This document shows, piece by piece, positions 55,419 through 64,000 of a stretch of DNA of 64,000 nt; the stretch's first letter is position 1; each line of letters opens with the position of its first letter. The stretch comes from Neiella holothuriorum (GTDB lineage: Bacteria > Pseudomonadota > Gammaproteobacteria > Enterobacterales > Neiellaceae): positions 124,001-188,000 of the forward strand of contig NZ_JAHZSS010000002.1 in the NCBI RefSeq assembly GCF_019457915.1, in the 5' to 3' direction. Below the pieces are notes generated by a model. The model was given only the letters and a program-made list of their open reading frames with translations, was not told the origin of the DNA and searched no databases. A program made the position numbers and the translations under genes.

Positions 55419-55813
55419 GTGATGCTCTCCCTTCTTGGCCGATCGGAGCACCTCGATATTGGCACTCAATACAGCGAATAAAATTACGGCCAACCCTAAG
55501 CGATGGTTAAGTCACCAACATGATCAACATCATTCTTTTTCACGGTTTAACAATAAAAGATCTTTATTAACAGCCGGTTAACAATGCAGGTGTAACAAGG
55601 GCTGACGAGCGGTTCTCGTTTGATATTCGGTTCATCAAGTTTGGTAATTAATTCTCATTCGTCAAATAGACAAAGGTCACAATTAAATTTGCCAACAAAA
55701 AATTTGCACCAAAGGCAAGCCTGTGTTTGAATTAACCAATGCAAGCGTTGTAAATCACAGATTACACCTGTGCAGCGCGTTAATAGTGAAGGCTTTGAGC
55801 CGATAAGAATTGA
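55419..55813. other. Upstream region of the ilv operon
   Basis: About 395 bases. A candidate promoter is TTGAAT (55727-55732) and TGTAAA (55749-55754), 16 bases apart, about 60 bases before the leader peptide. No other gene is seen. Confidence 0.45.
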
Positions 55814-55894
55814 ATGATGACTCGTAAACTAATGTCTCTAGTGCTAATTCGCATTGTCGTGGTGGTGATTACCAGCGCGCGGGGGACTCGTTAG
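55814..55894 (+). CDS. ilvL: ilv leader peptide (ilvL)
   Basis: A 26-codon open frame beginning ATG ATG ACT CGT and ending TAG at 55892-55894. It carries four Ile/Val-rich runs: CTA GTG CTA ATT, and GTC GTG GTG GTG ATT near the end. Of 26 residues, 6 are Val, 3 Ile and 4 Leu. Such a peptide followed by a terminator is the classic attenuator of ilvGMEDA: ribosomes stall on Val, Ile or Leu codons when charged tRNA is scarce, and the terminator does not form. The peptide itself has no other role. No clear Shine-Dalgarno is visible. Confidence 0.85.
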   Translation: MMTRKLMSLVLIRIVVVVITSARGTR

Positions 55895-55955
55895 CTTACG
55901 ACATCAAGCTGAATGACAAACCCCCGCGCTGCAAAGCTCGGGGGTTTTTCTTTTT
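55877..55955 (+). promoter_or_regulatory. Transcription attenuator of ilvGMEDA
   Basis: Terminator: AAACCCCCG (55918-55926) with CGGGGGTTT (55939-55947) and the T-rich tract to 55955. Competing antiterminator: GCGCGGGGG at the end of the leader frame (55877-55885) is the exact complement of CCCCCGCGC (55921-55929), nine pairs. Stalling on the leader Val codons would leave the antiterminator free. Confidence 0.85.
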
Positions 55956-55999
55956 CCGAGCCGAGTCGCGCGGGAATTGAAACTGCAAGGAACAACAAG

Positions 56000-57670
56000 A
56001 TGACAGGCGCAGATTTAGTGGTTCAAACACTGGCCAATCTTGGGGTGAAAACCATATTTGGTTACCCCGGCGGAGCCATTATGCCCGTGTATGATGCAAT
56101 TCATCGCGGTGATGTTGACCATATCCTATGTCGCAATGAGCAAGGCGCTGCATTAGCTGCAGTCGGCTTTGCCCGTGCCTGCAATGATGTTGGTGTTTGC
56201 CTTGCTACATCGGGCCCTGGTGCTACAAACCTAATTACTGGGCTAGCTGATGCCATGCTCGATTCGGTACCTGTGGTGGCTATTACTGGCCAAGTTGCCA
56301 GCCCGTTGATTGGTACCGATGCATTTCAGGAAGTGGATGTACTCGGCTTGTCATTGAGTGTTACCAAGCATTCATTCTTGGTTGAAGATGCCAGCGAGCT
56401 ACAAGCGACATTGGAAGAAGCCTTTGTACTTGCCAAGAGCGGCCGCCCTGGACCCGTCTTGGTTGATATTCCAAAAGACATTCAAGTGGCCTCGTTACTC
56501 GGCGGCCCAGCTTCGGCCGAAGCGGAGCCTGCCGAGCTCATAGAAGAGGTGGCGCTTGAGCAAGCCGTAGAGCTTATTCGCAATGCCACGCAGCCGATAC
56601 TTTATGTTGGCGGCGGTGTGGGTATGGCTGGCCCTGCAGCGGTTGCCGAACTACGTAACTTTGCGGACCAAGCCGGCATACCCAGTATTGTGACGTTAAA
56701 GGGGATCGGCACTCTCGAAGACAGCCGCGATCTTCATCTGGGTATGGTGGGGATGCATGGAACCAAAGCGGCCAACCTCATGGTGCAAGAGAGCGATTTA
56801 TTGATTGTTGCCGGAGCTCGTTTTGATGATCGGGTGACCGGTAAGCTCGATACCTTTGCGCCGAATGCGAGCGTTGTCCATTTCGATATCGATCACTGCG
56901 AGATTGGCAAATTACGGCACGCCCATGTTGGTTTGTTGGGCGATCTGACCGATGGGCTGAAGCGCCTTGGCGAAAAACTGGCGGAGCAATCGGGCGCTGA
57001 CTTAACGGCCTGGCAGCAGCGTGCTGTCACCGAGAAAACCAATCATCAGTGGCGCTATGACAAGCCCGGCGAAAGCATTTATGCGCCCAAGTTACTCAAA
57101 CAACTGTCTGATCAGCTGCCAGAAGACTCCGTGGTGGCTTGTGATGTGGGCCAGCATCAGATGTGGGTGGCGCAGCATATGTCATTTACCCAACCTTATA
57201 ACCACTTAAGCTCTGGCGGCTTAGGCACCATGGGATTTGGTTTGCCCGCCGCTATCGGTGCGCAGTATTCGCGCCCCAATGCATGTGTGGTGAATGTCAC
57301 CGGCGACGGTTCTTTTATGATGAACGTGCAGGAGCTCGGCACGATTCGCCGTTATGGATTGCCGGTCAAGATCTTGTTACTCGATAACGAACGTCTTGGC
57401 ATGGTGCGCCAATGGCAGCAGTTGTTCTTTGAAGGTCGCTTTAGCGAAACTATTTTGTCGGACAACCCGGAGTTTGTGACTCTGGCCAGTGCCTTTGGCA
57501 TTGCCGGCCGCACCATTACTCGCGATGACGAAATCGAGCAAGGACTGTCGGATTTAGTCAACAGCACAGGCAGCTACTTGCTGCATGTGCGAATTGATGC
57601 TGAAGAGAATGTATGGCCACTGGTTCCTCCTGGTGCCGCCAACCAACAAATGATGGAGACAGCAGAATGA
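56000..57670 (+). CDS. ilvG: Acetolactate synthase II large subunit
   Basis: The product has 556 residues. The N-terminal ThDP-binding domain has catalytic Glu in [18 protein letters not shown]. The C-terminal ThDP motif [29 protein letters not shown] is intact, so the gene is not interrupted. It joins two pyruvates, or pyruvate and 2-oxobutyrate, to acetohydroxy acids. The ATG at 56000 has AAGG about 9 bases upstream; the frame running back to 55913 crosses the attenuator and is rejected. ilvM starts in the ATGA overlap of its stop codon. Confidence 0.96.
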   Translation: MTGADLVVQTLANLGVKTIFGYPGGAIMPVYDAIHRGDVDHILCRNEQGAALAAVGFARACNDVGVCLATSGPGATNLITGLADAMLDSVPVVAITGQVASPLIGTDAFQEVDVLGLSLSVTKHSFLVEDASELQATLEEAFVLAKSGRPGPVLVDIPKDIQVASLLGGPASAEAEPAELIEEVALEQAVELIRNATQPILYVGGGVGMAGPAAVAELRNFADQAGIPSIVTLKGIGTLEDSRDLHLGMVGMHGTKAANLMVQESDLLIVAGARFDDRVTGKLDTFAPNASVVHFDIDHCEIGKLRHAHVGLLGDLTDGLKRLGEKLAEQSGADLTAWQQRAVTEKTNHQWRYDKPGESIYAPKLLKQLSDQLPEDSVVACDVGQHQMWVAQHMSFTQPYNHLSSGGLGTMGFGLPAAIGAQYSRPNACVVNVTGDGSFMMNVQELGTIRRYGLPVKILLLDNERLGMVRQWQQLFFEGRFSETILSDNPEFVTLASAFGIAGRTITRDDEIEQGLSDLVNSTGSYLLHVRIDAEENVWPLVPPGAANQQMMETAE

Positions 57671-57942
57671 TCAGCCAAGCGCAGCAACACACCATTAGTA
57701 TTGAAGCGCAAGACCGCCCAGCCACTGTTGAACGATTGCTACGTGTGATTCGCCATCGGGGCTATCGGTTGTGTAGAATGGCCGTCGAATCGAGTCAGGA
57801 GGACGAACGCATTGCTTTGTCGGTGACAGTTGCTAGCGACAAACCCGTGGTTCTGCTGCAAAACCAACTCTCTAAACTGGTGGACGTTTCCTCTGTTGAA
57901 ATTACGTCTGCTGAAACGAATCCACTACGTATTAGTGCTTAA
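57667..57942 (+). CDS. ilvM: Acetolactate synthase II small subunit
   Basis: The product has 91 residues, near the 87 of E. coli IlvM. The ACT-like fold shows [24 protein letters not shown]. It stabilises or modulates IlvG, which in enterobacteria is a valine-resistant enzyme. The ATG overlaps the ilvG stop (ATGA), a mark of coupling, so the longer frame from 57613 is not used. Confidence 0.92.
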   Translation: MISQAQQHTISIEAQDRPATVERLLRVIRHRGYRLCRMAVESSQEDERIALSVTVASDKPVVLLQNQLSKLVDVSSVEITSAETNPLRISA

Positions 57943-57956
57943 AGGAAGTATTGAAC

Positions 57957-58883
57957 ATGGCTGCAAAAGCTGAATTTATCTGGTTCAACGGTGAGATCAT
58001 GCCTTGGGAAAATGCCCAGGTACACGTTCTGAGTCACGCTATTCATTATGGGTCGTCAGTCTTTGAAGGCGTGCGCGCTTACAACACGCCAAAAGGGCCT
58101 GCTGTATTCCGCCACCCAGAGCACACTAAGCGCCTGTTTGATTCGGCCAAAATTTACCGTATCAACATTAATCACAGTGCTGACGAGATCATGGAGTCAA
58201 CCCGTGAGCTTATCCGCCGAAACGATCTGAAAAACGCCTACATCCGCCCTGCTGCCTTCTTAGGTGATATTGGATTAGGCCTACGTGCCAACCCTGACGC
58301 CAAAGCCGATGTGGTTATTGCGGCGTTTGAGTGGGGCAGTTACTTGGGCGAAGGTAGCCTCGAAGCTGGCGTTGATGTGGGCGTTTCTAGCTGGAATCGT
58401 CTTGCCGCCAATACCATGCCGACTGGTGCAAAAGCTGGTGGTAATTACTTGTCATCGCAGTTGATTGCCGGTGAAGCTGGCCGTCATGGCTACGCCGAAG
58501 GTATTGCTTTGGATATTCACGGCCAGATCTCTGAAGGCTCTGGTGAGAACATCTTTATTGTTCGCAATAACGTGCTGTACACGCCGCCAACCACGGCCGG
58601 CATCTTGCCTGGAATCACTCGCGACACGTTAACCATTCTTGCCCGTGAACTTGGTTACGAAGTGCGTGAAGAGTCAATAGCGCGCGAAGCACTGTACTTG
58701 GCAGATGAAATCTTCATGTGTGGTACTGCGGCGGAAGTTGTGCCGATTCGTTCTGTTGATGGTATTCAGGTAGGCGAAGGCAAACGCGGGCCAATCACCG
58801 AACAAATACAAAAAATGTACTTCGGCCTATTCAGTGGTGAAACCGAAGATAAGTGGGGCTGGTTGGATTACGTTAACGCGTAA
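57957..58883 (+). CDS. ilvE: Branched-chain amino acid aminotransferase
   Basis: The product has 308 residues (class IV fold). The signature GSSVFEGVRAYNTPKGPAVFRHPEH, PLP Lys in KAGGNYLSSQL, and EGIALDIHGQISEGSGENIFIV are all typical. It makes Val, Leu and Ile from their keto acids, using Glu. The ATG at 57957 has AAGGAAG 8 bases upstream; TTG at 57951 is too close. It is the third gene of the operon. Confidence 0.96.
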   Translation: MAAKAEFIWFNGEIMPWENAQVHVLSHAIHYGSSVFEGVRAYNTPKGPAVFRHPEHTKRLFDSAKIYRININHSADEIMESTRELIRRNDLKNAYIRPAAFLGDIGLGLRANPDAKADVVIAAFEWGSYLGEGSLEAGVDVGVSSWNRLAANTMPTGAKAGGNYLSSQLIAGEAGRHGYAEGIALDIHGQISEGSGENIFIVRNNVLYTPPTTAGILPGITRDTLTILARELGYEVREESIAREALYLADEIFMCGTAAEVVPIRSVDGIQVGEGKRGPITEQIQKMYFGLFSGETEDKWGWLDYVNA

Positions 58884-58902
58884 TCATCAGCAAGCTAATT
58901 TT

Positions 58903-58928
58903 CAGACCCGGCACTTGCCGGGTCTGTT
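58903..58928 (+). terminator. Hairpin between ilvE and ilvD
   Basis: CAGACCCGGCA (58903-58913) pairs with TGCCGGGTCTG (58916-58926), a strong perfect stem with a very short loop; few T follow. Probably a partial terminator or an mRNA-stabilising hairpin inside the operon. Confidence 0.5.
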
Positions 58929-58958
58929 GTTCAGAATAAGACGAGATTTGGAGGACGT

Positions 58959-60803
58959 ATGCCTAAACCATTGCGTTCAGCAACAACAACCGAAGGCCGT
59001 AACATGGCCGGTGCCCGCGCTTTGTGGCGCGCTACTGGCACCAAAGAAGAAGACTTTGGCAAGCCAATTGTTGCGGTAGTGAATTCATTTACCCAATTCG
59101 TACCAGGCCATGTGCACCTGAAGGATATGGGGCAATTGGTTGCTGGTGCCATTGAAGAAGCCGGCGGTGTTGCCAAAGAATTCAACACCATCGCGGTAGA
59201 TGATGGCATTGCCATGGGTCATGGCGGTATGCTCTATTCATTGCCTTCGCGTGAGCTGATTGCAGACTCAGTTGAATACATGGTGAACGCTCACTGTGCC
59301 GATGCCATGGTGTGTATTTCCAACTGCGACAAGATCACCCCAGGTATGTTGATGGCGTCATTGCGCCTGAATATTCCGGTGATTTTCGTATCTGGCGGCC
59401 CGATGGAAGCCGGTAAAACCAAGCTGTCGGATCAAATCATCAAACTCGATTTGGTCGATGCCATGGTACAAGCTGCCGATCCCACGATCTCTGATGAACA
59501 AACTGAACAAGTGGAGCGCTCGGCGTGTCCAACTTGTGGTTCATGCTCTGGCATGTTTACCGCCAATTCGATGAACTGTTTGACCGAAGCGTTGGGTTTA
59601 TCGCAGCCGGGTAATGGCTCCTTGCTAGCGACTCACGCCGATCGTGAACAGTTGTTCTTAAAAGCCGGTGAGCGCATCGTTGAATTGTGTAAGCGTTACT
59701 ACCAGCAAGACGATGAAATGGCGTTGCCACGCTCAATTGCCAGCCGTGCTGCCTTTGAAAATGCTGTGGCGTTGGATATCGCCATGGGGGGCTCCTCAAA
59801 CACTGTGCTGCACTTAATTGCGGCGGCGCAAGAAGCCGAAGTCGACTTCACCATGGATGATATTGACGCCATGAGTCGCAAGGTTCCGCAACTGTGTAAA
59901 GTGGCACCATCCACCAACAAATACCACATGGAAGATGTGCACCGTGCCGGTGGCGTGATTGGCATTTTAGGCGAGCTAGCGCGCGCCCGTTTGCTGAACA
60001 CTGATGTCAAAAACGTGTTGGGTCAGACCATGATTCAAACACTCACCGAATACGACATCATGGTGACGGATAATGAAGACGTGAAAACCATGTTCCGAGC
60101 TGGCCCAGCTGGTATTCGCACTACCAAAGCGTTCTCGCAAGATTGTCGCTGGGACACGCTCGATGATGACCGTGCTGAAGGCTGTATTCGTTCGCTCGAA
60201 AATGCATTTTCGAAAGAAGGTGGGCTGGCAGTTCTTTCCGGCAACATTGCTGAGAATGGCTGCATTGTAAAAACTGCCGGTGTTGAAGAAGAAAACTTGC
60301 TGCACAAAGGCCCGGCGCGTGTTTATGAATCGCAGGACGATGCCGTAGCAGGCATTCTTGGCGGTGAAGTGAAAGCTGGTGAAGTCGTAGTGATCCGCTA
60401 CGAAGGGCCAAAAGGTGGCCCGGGTATGCAAGAAATGCTGTACCCAACGAGCTATCTCAAGTCGATGGGCCTGGGTAAGAAATGTGCCCTGCTGACCGAT
60501 GGTCGTTTCTCTGGTGGTACGTCAGGCCTCTCGATTGGTCACGTCAGCCCAGAAGCAGCATCTGGCGGCATTATTGGCTTGGTTGAAACTGGCGATGTGA
60601 TTGCCATTGATATTCCGAGTCGCACCATCGAGCTAGATGTTTCTGATGACGAATTGGCGTCACGCCGCGCGGCAATGGAAGCAAGCGATACGCCGTGGAA
60701 ACCGATTGGCCGTGAACGTAAAGTCAGCGCCGCGCTGAAAGCCTATGCGATGCTGGCAACCAGCGCCGACAAAGGCGCAGTGCGCGATTTGAGTAAGCTC
60801 TAA
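58959..60803 (+). CDS. ilvD: Dihydroxy-acid dehydratase
   Basis: The product has 614 residues, as in E. coli. The iron-sulfur ligand Cys lie in [10 protein letters not shown] and [18 protein letters not shown]. The terminal domain holds [19 protein letters not shown]. It removes water from dihydroxy acids to give the branched keto acids that IlvE uses. GGAGG lies 6 bases before the ATG. It is the fourth gene of the operon, after a hairpin in the gap. Confidence 0.97.
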   Translation: MPKPLRSATTTEGRNMAGARALWRATGTKEEDFGKPIVAVVNSFTQFVPGHVHLKDMGQLVAGAIEEAGGVAKEFNTIAVDDGIAMGHGGMLYSLPSRELIADSVEYMVNAHCADAMVCISNCDKITPGMLMASLRLNIPVIFVSGGPMEAGKTKLSDQIIKLDLVDAMVQAADPTISDEQTEQVERSACPTCGSCSGMFTANSMNCLTEALGLSQPGNGSLLATHADREQLFLKAGERIVELCKRYYQQDDEMALPRSIASRAAFENAVALDIAMGGSSNTVLHLIAAAQEAEVDFTMDDIDAMSRKVPQLCKVAPSTNKYHMEDVHRAGGVIGILGELARARLLNTDVKNVLGQTMIQTLTEYDIMVTDNEDVKTMFRAGPAGIRTTKAFSQDCRWDTLDDDRAEGCIRSLENAFSKEGGLAVLSGNIAENGCIVKTAGVEEENLLHKGPARVYESQDDAVAGILGGEVKAGEVVVIRYEGPKGGPGMQEMLYPTSYLKSMGLGKKCALLTDGRFSGGTSGLSIGHVSPEAASGGIIGLVETGDVIAIDIPSRTIELDVSDDELASRRAAMEASDTPWKPIGRERKVSAALKAYAMLATSADKGAVRDLSKL

Positions 60804-60820
60804 GGCAAGCGCACTCACCA

Positions 60821-60900
60821 TTCATGCCGCTTTGTTCGACATGAATGCTGGCTTTATTTAAACGCTACGCTCGTTCGCACATTTTTAATGTAGTGCGAAC
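60821..60900 (+). repeat. Two inverted repeats in the ilvD-ilvA gap
   Basis: CATTCATG (about 60821-60828) with CATGAATG (about 60839-60847), and GTTCGCAC (60873-60880) with GTGCGAAC (60893-60900), lie between ilvD and ilvA. Neither is followed by a good T-run. They may control ilvA expression or mRNA decay. Confidence 0.5.
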
Positions 60901-60973
60901 GGCGCACCGTTTGCCGCTAGCGAGTGGTGGCAACACCCCAGCTTCAACCCCTGAGTAACCTGAGAGAATTATC

Positions 60974-62527
60974 ATGTCCCAACAGCAGCACGTCGTTGAT
61001 CTTCAGCCCGAGCAACCTACTGACGCAGAATACCTGCGGAAGATTTTGCTGGCGCCGATTTATGACCTAGCCGAAGTCACACCGCTGCAGCACATGAAAA
61101 AGCTCTCTACCCGCTTAGGTTGTGAGGTACTACTCAAACGTGAAGATTTGCAGCCGGTCCATTCGTTTAAATTGCGTGGCGCTTATAACAAGCTGCTTAG
61201 CTTAAGCGAAGAGCAAAAAGCTCGGGGCGTTGTGGCAGCGTCAGCCGGTAATCATGCTCAGGGCGTGGCGATGTCTGCTGCTAAGCTGGGAATCGATGCC
61301 ACCATTGTGATGCCAACGACGACGCCCGATATTAAAGTTGATTCGGTGCGCCAATTAGGTGGCAACGTGGTCCAGTATGGTGACAACTTCGATGTTGCCA
61401 GTGCAGAGTCTCGCCGCTTGTCTGCCGAAGAAGGCATGACCCTGATCCCGCCGTTTGATGACTGTGATGTGATTGCCGGCCAAGGCACGTGTGGCATGGA
61501 AATGTTGCAGCAATCACAGCAGCTTGATGTGGTGTTTTTGCCCGTGGGCGGCGGCGGTTTGGCGGCCGGTGTTGCTGTTTATCTCAAGCAATTGCGCCCG
61601 GACATCACGCTGATTGGTGTAGAAGCTGAAGACTCCGCTTGTCTAGCCGAAGCTTGGAAGCACGGTAAGCCTTCAGATTTAGACAGCGTTGGTTTGTTTG
61701 CTGACGGCGTTGCGGTGAAACGCATTGGCGCGGAAACCTTCCGTGTTTGCTACCAACATTTAGATGACGTGATCACTGTGTCTACGGATGAGATCTGCGC
61801 TGCGATTAAAGACGTGTTTGACGACATGCGCGCCATTGCGGAGCCAGCAGGAGCATTGTCACTTGCAGGCCTGAAAAAATATGCCCAGCAACATGATGTT
61901 GCAGAGCAGCAAATGGCAGCCATTTTGAGTGGCGCCAATCTCAACTTCCATACCTTGCGTTACGTGTCTGAACGCACTGAGTTGGGCGAAGGTAAAGAAG
62001 CGGTGTTGGCCGTGACAATCCCTGAGCGCAAAGGTAGCTTCCGCCAGTTTTGCGAAACCTTATCGGGTCGAGGCATTACAGAATTTAATTATCGTTTTGC
62101 CGATAACCAAAGCGCCAACATTTTTGTTGGTGTGAAAGTCGATGATGAAGCCGCTCGGCAAACGCTTATCGCAGATCTGGACTCGCAAGGCTATGCCACC
62201 ATCGACTTAACCAATAATGAATTAGCAAAGTTGCACATTCGCTACATGGTCGGCGGGCATCCTCATCGCAATGTGCCAGAAAAACTGCTCGGATTTGAGT
62301 TTCCTGAGCATCCGGGAGCATTGCTCAAGTTCCTCAATACCTTAGGCGAGCAGTGGAACATTACCCTATTTCACTATCGTAACCATGGTGCTGCCTACGG
62401 TCGCGTGTTTGCCGGCTTTGAAGTGCCCGATGCCGATGAAGCATCATTCCATCAGTTCCTCGACCAGGTAGGATATGAGTGGCACGATGAAACCGATAAC
62501 CCAGCTTATCAGGCATTCTTGAAGTAG
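60974..62527 (+). CDS. ilvA: Threonine dehydratase, biosynthetic
   Basis: The product has 517 residues, near the 514 of E. coli IlvA. PLP Lys is in HSFKLRGAYNKLL, and the glycine loop SAGNHAQGVAMSA and GGGGLAAGVAVYLKQ follow. Two ACT-like domains occupy about 330-515 (RKGSFRQFCETLSGRGITEFNYR and HPGALLKFLNTLGEQWNITLFHYRNHG), the sites of Ile inhibition. It converts Thr to 2-oxobutyrate, the first step of Ile synthesis. It closes the operon, about 170 bases after ilvD, before a terminator. Confidence 0.96.
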   Translation: MSQQQHVVDLQPEQPTDAEYLRKILLAPIYDLAEVTPLQHMKKLSTRLGCEVLLKREDLQPVHSFKLRGAYNKLLSLSEEQKARGVVAASAGNHAQGVAMSAAKLGIDATIVMPTTTPDIKVDSVRQLGGNVVQYGDNFDVASAESRRLSAEEGMTLIPPFDDCDVIAGQGTCGMEMLQQSQQLDVVFLPVGGGGLAAGVAVYLKQLRPDITLIGVEAEDSACLAEAWKHGKPSDLDSVGLFADGVAVKRIGAETFRVCYQHLDDVITVSTDEICAAIKDVFDDMRAIAEPAGALSLAGLKKYAQQHDVAEQQMAAILSGANLNFHTLRYVSERTELGEGKEAVLAVTIPERKGSFRQFCETLSGRGITEFNYRFADNQSANIFVGVKVDDEAARQTLIADLDSQGYATIDLTNNELAKLHIRYMVGGHPHRNVPEKLLGFEFPEHPGALLKFLNTLGEQWNITLFHYRNHGAAYGRVFAGFEVPDADEASFHQFLDQVGYEWHDETDNPAYQAFLK

Positions 62528-62548
62528 CCCTACGAGATACTTTATCGG

Positions 62549-62572
62549 AGCGCACTCATTGTGCGCTTTTTT
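62549..62572 (+). terminator. Terminator of the ilv operon
   Basis: AGCGCAC (62549-62555) pairs with GTGCGCT (62561-62567) across a 5-base loop, followed by six T. Confidence 0.88.
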
Positions 62573-62614
62573 ATGTGGTTTACTTAAATTGGCGTGACAG
62601 ATTTAAAAGGAACG

Positions 62615-63475
62615 TCAAATCCCCAATTTGCCCCAATCTAAAAAAGCCTGTGATATACCAAACATAAGCGTGCATAGCCAAGCGGCCATCATGAGGTAAC
62701 TCATATAGGCAAATACTTTTTGACGTCGACTACTGGCATGCATGGCATTTTCGATGTGCTGGTGCAGGAGCAACTCTGCGCAATCCAGATCTTGCCCCAT
62801 AAACGATAACTGATGAGGTTGAATAACAGCTTTCATTCGCTTGTAGGCATTTTGTTCCCAATAGTTTTCCAGTTGTTTCAGAGTTAATTTGGTCAGTAAA
62901 AACAGCGTGATAGCAATATTTAGGTGCAAAAAACTGGCATGGCCTAGCCAGCGAGATCGGGGGTTGAGTTGCTCAAAGCCGCTGACCAATGAGCGGTACT
63001 GGAGCTTGACATTCAAACTGAACAGCAGCACTAGCGCCATGATGCCGTAGGCAACCAGCATGCCGTGCTTCATTAACCAACTGCTGACCAAAGGCATGGG
63101 TTGGTTTTCATGTTGAAACTGACGACTGACTTCAAGTAGTAAATAGTCGGTATGGATCACCGTGATGCCCAACAAAAGGATCGCCAGAATCACTACATGG
63201 CCAAAGCGAGCCGGACTTCGTTGCATAAAACGTAGTGCTTTGAACCAGTGACGTGGTTGCAGTCCATTTTTACCAAAATCGGGGAGATTGGCGCTTAACG
63301 CGAGCATTTTTTGACGCCCAGACAGCTTGCGCCAAGGACTTTGCGTAATTTGCCCCAGCTCTGTCTCAAGTTGAGTTTCCCAGGGGCTTGGTATTGCGGT
63401 TGGCGAGTCGTCAGCTCGACTGGCCAAATGTTTGTACAGCAAGGTAAAGCGGGCATTGTCCGCAAGCCACTTCAT
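62615..63475 (-). CDS. Four-helix membrane protein, unknown
   Basis: The product has 286 residues. An N-terminal polar region (about 1-90) has Pro, Ser and Trp. Membrane segments lie at about 93-112 (VVILAILLLGITVIH), 136-153, 183-200 and 258-276. Between the third and fourth is an amphipathic stretch rich in charged residues. No family was recognised. It follows ubiK by 27 bases in the same direction, so both are probably one transcript. The ATG has GGA about 6 bases upstream. Confidence 0.7.
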   Translation of the reverse strand: MKWLADNARFTLLYKHLASRADDSPTAIPSPWETQLETELGQITQSPWRKLSGRQKMLALSANLPDFGKNGLQPRHWFKALRFMQRSPARFGHVVILAILLLGITVIHTDYLLLEVSRQFQHENQPMPLVSSWLMKHGMLVAYGIMALVLLFSLNVKLQYRSLVSGFEQLNPRSRWLGHASFLHLNIAITLFLLTKLTLKQLENYWEQNAYKRMKAVIQPHQLSFMGQDLDCAELLLHQHIENAMHASSRRQKVFAYMSYLMMAAWLCTLMFGISQAFLDWGKLGI

Positions 63476-63502
63476 AGCGCATCCTTATCGCCGGCGGAAG
63501 AA

Positions 63503-63757
63503 TTAGTCTTTGGCTTTAAGTGTAGCCTCCAGTTCAGCGACTGTAGCTTCAAGTTGCTCTAATTTTTCACGGGTTTTTAATAGCACGCGGTTTTGTACGT
63601 CAAACTCTTCGCGGGTCACTAAGTCCAGCTTACTTAGCTGAGCCTGGAGTACGGTTTTGGCCTGTTGCTCCACGTCTCCGGCAAATTGTTTAACGCCTTG
63701 TGGCACGGAGTCAGCAATCTGACGAGCAATTTCTTCAAGTTTCGATGGGTTAATCAT
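63503..63757 (-). CDS. ubiK: Ubiquinone biosynthesis accessory factor UbiK (YqiC)
   Basis: The product has 84 residues, as in the BMFP/YqiC family. MINPSKLEEIARQIADSVP, then DLVTREEFDVQNRVLLKTREKLEQLEATV form a helical, coiled-coil protein. UbiK helps the Ubi complex in aerobic ubiquinone synthesis and binds lipid. AGGAGG lies 5 bases before the ATG at 63757; the longer frame to 63805 is rejected. Co-transcribed with the unknown membrane protein. Confidence 0.93.
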   Translation of the reverse strand: MINPSKLEEIARQIADSVPQGVKQFAGDVEQQAKTVLQAQLSKLDLVTREEFDVQNRVLLKTREKLEQLEATVAELEATLKAKD

Positions 63758-63957
63758 GGCAACCTCCTTTATGAGTAAGCCATTGTAACGCCTTGAAAAG
63801 CGCAACGATAGGTGTCATAAACTTTTACAAAGGTGTACCATTAGTTAACTAGCTGGATGGCTGCCTCTTGGTAACCACTTGATTCAAATAATTTTTACTG
63901 TTTTGGTTCGATTCTTGAATAGAATCCATCAGAAGTAGTAACGGAGGTAGCAGCATT

Positions 63958-64000
63958 ATGTTACGTAAAATGAAAGGCCTATTTATCGCATTAGCGATAC
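63958..64000 (+). CDS. Start of a secreted or membrane protein, cut by the window end
   Basis: ATG at 63958 with GGAGG (63943-63947) about 10 bases upstream opens MLRKMKGLFIALAI, the first 14 residues of what looks like a signal peptide. Nothing more can be read. In several gammaproteobacteria a TorF-family porin gene and glnK-amtB follow ubiK, so that is a guess. Confidence 0.6.
   Translation, partial: MLRKMKGLFIALAI

Noticed and set aside
55913-55999. Upstream extension of the ilvG frame
   Set aside because: It would translate through the attenuator terminator; the ATG at 56000 has a Shine-Dalgarno and matches family length.
1-64000. tRNA, rRNA, CRISPR arrays, transposases and prophage genes
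   Set aside because: None was seen on reading both strands; no repeat-spacer pattern and no typical RNA core sequences.

Overview
The window looks like ordinary chromosome of a marine gammaproteobacterium of the Alteromonadales/Shewanella-Ferrimonas kind. This is inferred from the mix of genes: ilvY/ilvC, an attenuated ilvGMEDA operon, pntAB, comM, ubiK, ccoG, the yihD-srkA-dsbA-yihG order known from enterobacteria, an S46 dipeptidyl peptidase, and small families such as DUF3718, DUF3313 and DUF3192. No rRNA, tRNA, CRISPR array, insertion sequence or phage gene was seen.

Layout. 1-5.4 kb: the 3' part of a large unrecognised protein, a small membrane protein, a hexapeptide acetyltransferase, and a RegB/RegA-like redox two-component pair. 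5.4-13.4 kb: a TonB receptor, a Bax-like glucosaminidase, an aspartoacylase-like enzyme, an acetate transporter (satP), a hot-dog protein, an RDD protein and epd. 13.4-17.1 kb: pntAB behind a long structured leader. 17.1-24.3 kb: a PhnD-PAS-degenerate GGDEF protein, a gamma-glutamyltransferase, a GH16 lipoprotein, a DUF3313 lipoprotein and a GAF-GGDEF cyclase. 24.4-26.9 kb: a porin / FMN-binding / PepSY operon. 27.1-29.7 kb: divergent ilvY and ilvC. 29.7-32.4 kb: an AT-rich gap and an acyltransferase-SGNH gene, probably acquired. 33.8-38.9 kb: a tight four-gene operon of lamin-tail/CotH lipoprotein, VTC polyphosphate-polymerase-like protein, DUF4956 membrane protein and OprO/P-type porin. 38.9-48.2 kb: lrgAB, a D-lactate-dehydrogenase-like gene, yihD, ccoG, srkA, dsbA, a DUF523 gene, two tandem YihG-type acyltransferases and a CBS protein. 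48.4-55.4 kb: a PilZ protein, a DUF3192 lipoprotein, comM, an S46 peptidase and a secreted C15-like protein lacking its catalytic Cys. 55.8-62.6 kb: ilvL-ilvGMEDA. 62.6-64 kb: a membrane protein, ubiK and the start of another gene.

Working together. Branched-chain amino acid synthesis is nearly complete here: ilvG/M, ilvC, ilvD, ilvE and ilvA, with a leader-peptide attenuator in front of ilvG and a candidate IlvY operator between ilvY and ilvC. Redox and envelope functions recur: pntAB, RegBA-like, ccoG, dsbA, ubiK and the flavinylated FMN_bind/PepSY set. Three proteins are tied to cyclic di-GMP (two GGDEF, one PilZ). The most unusual unit is the CotH-VTC-DUF4956-porin operon. It combines a predicted exported kinase-like lipoprotein with a polyphosphate-polymerase fold and a polyanion-type porin; its function is not established.
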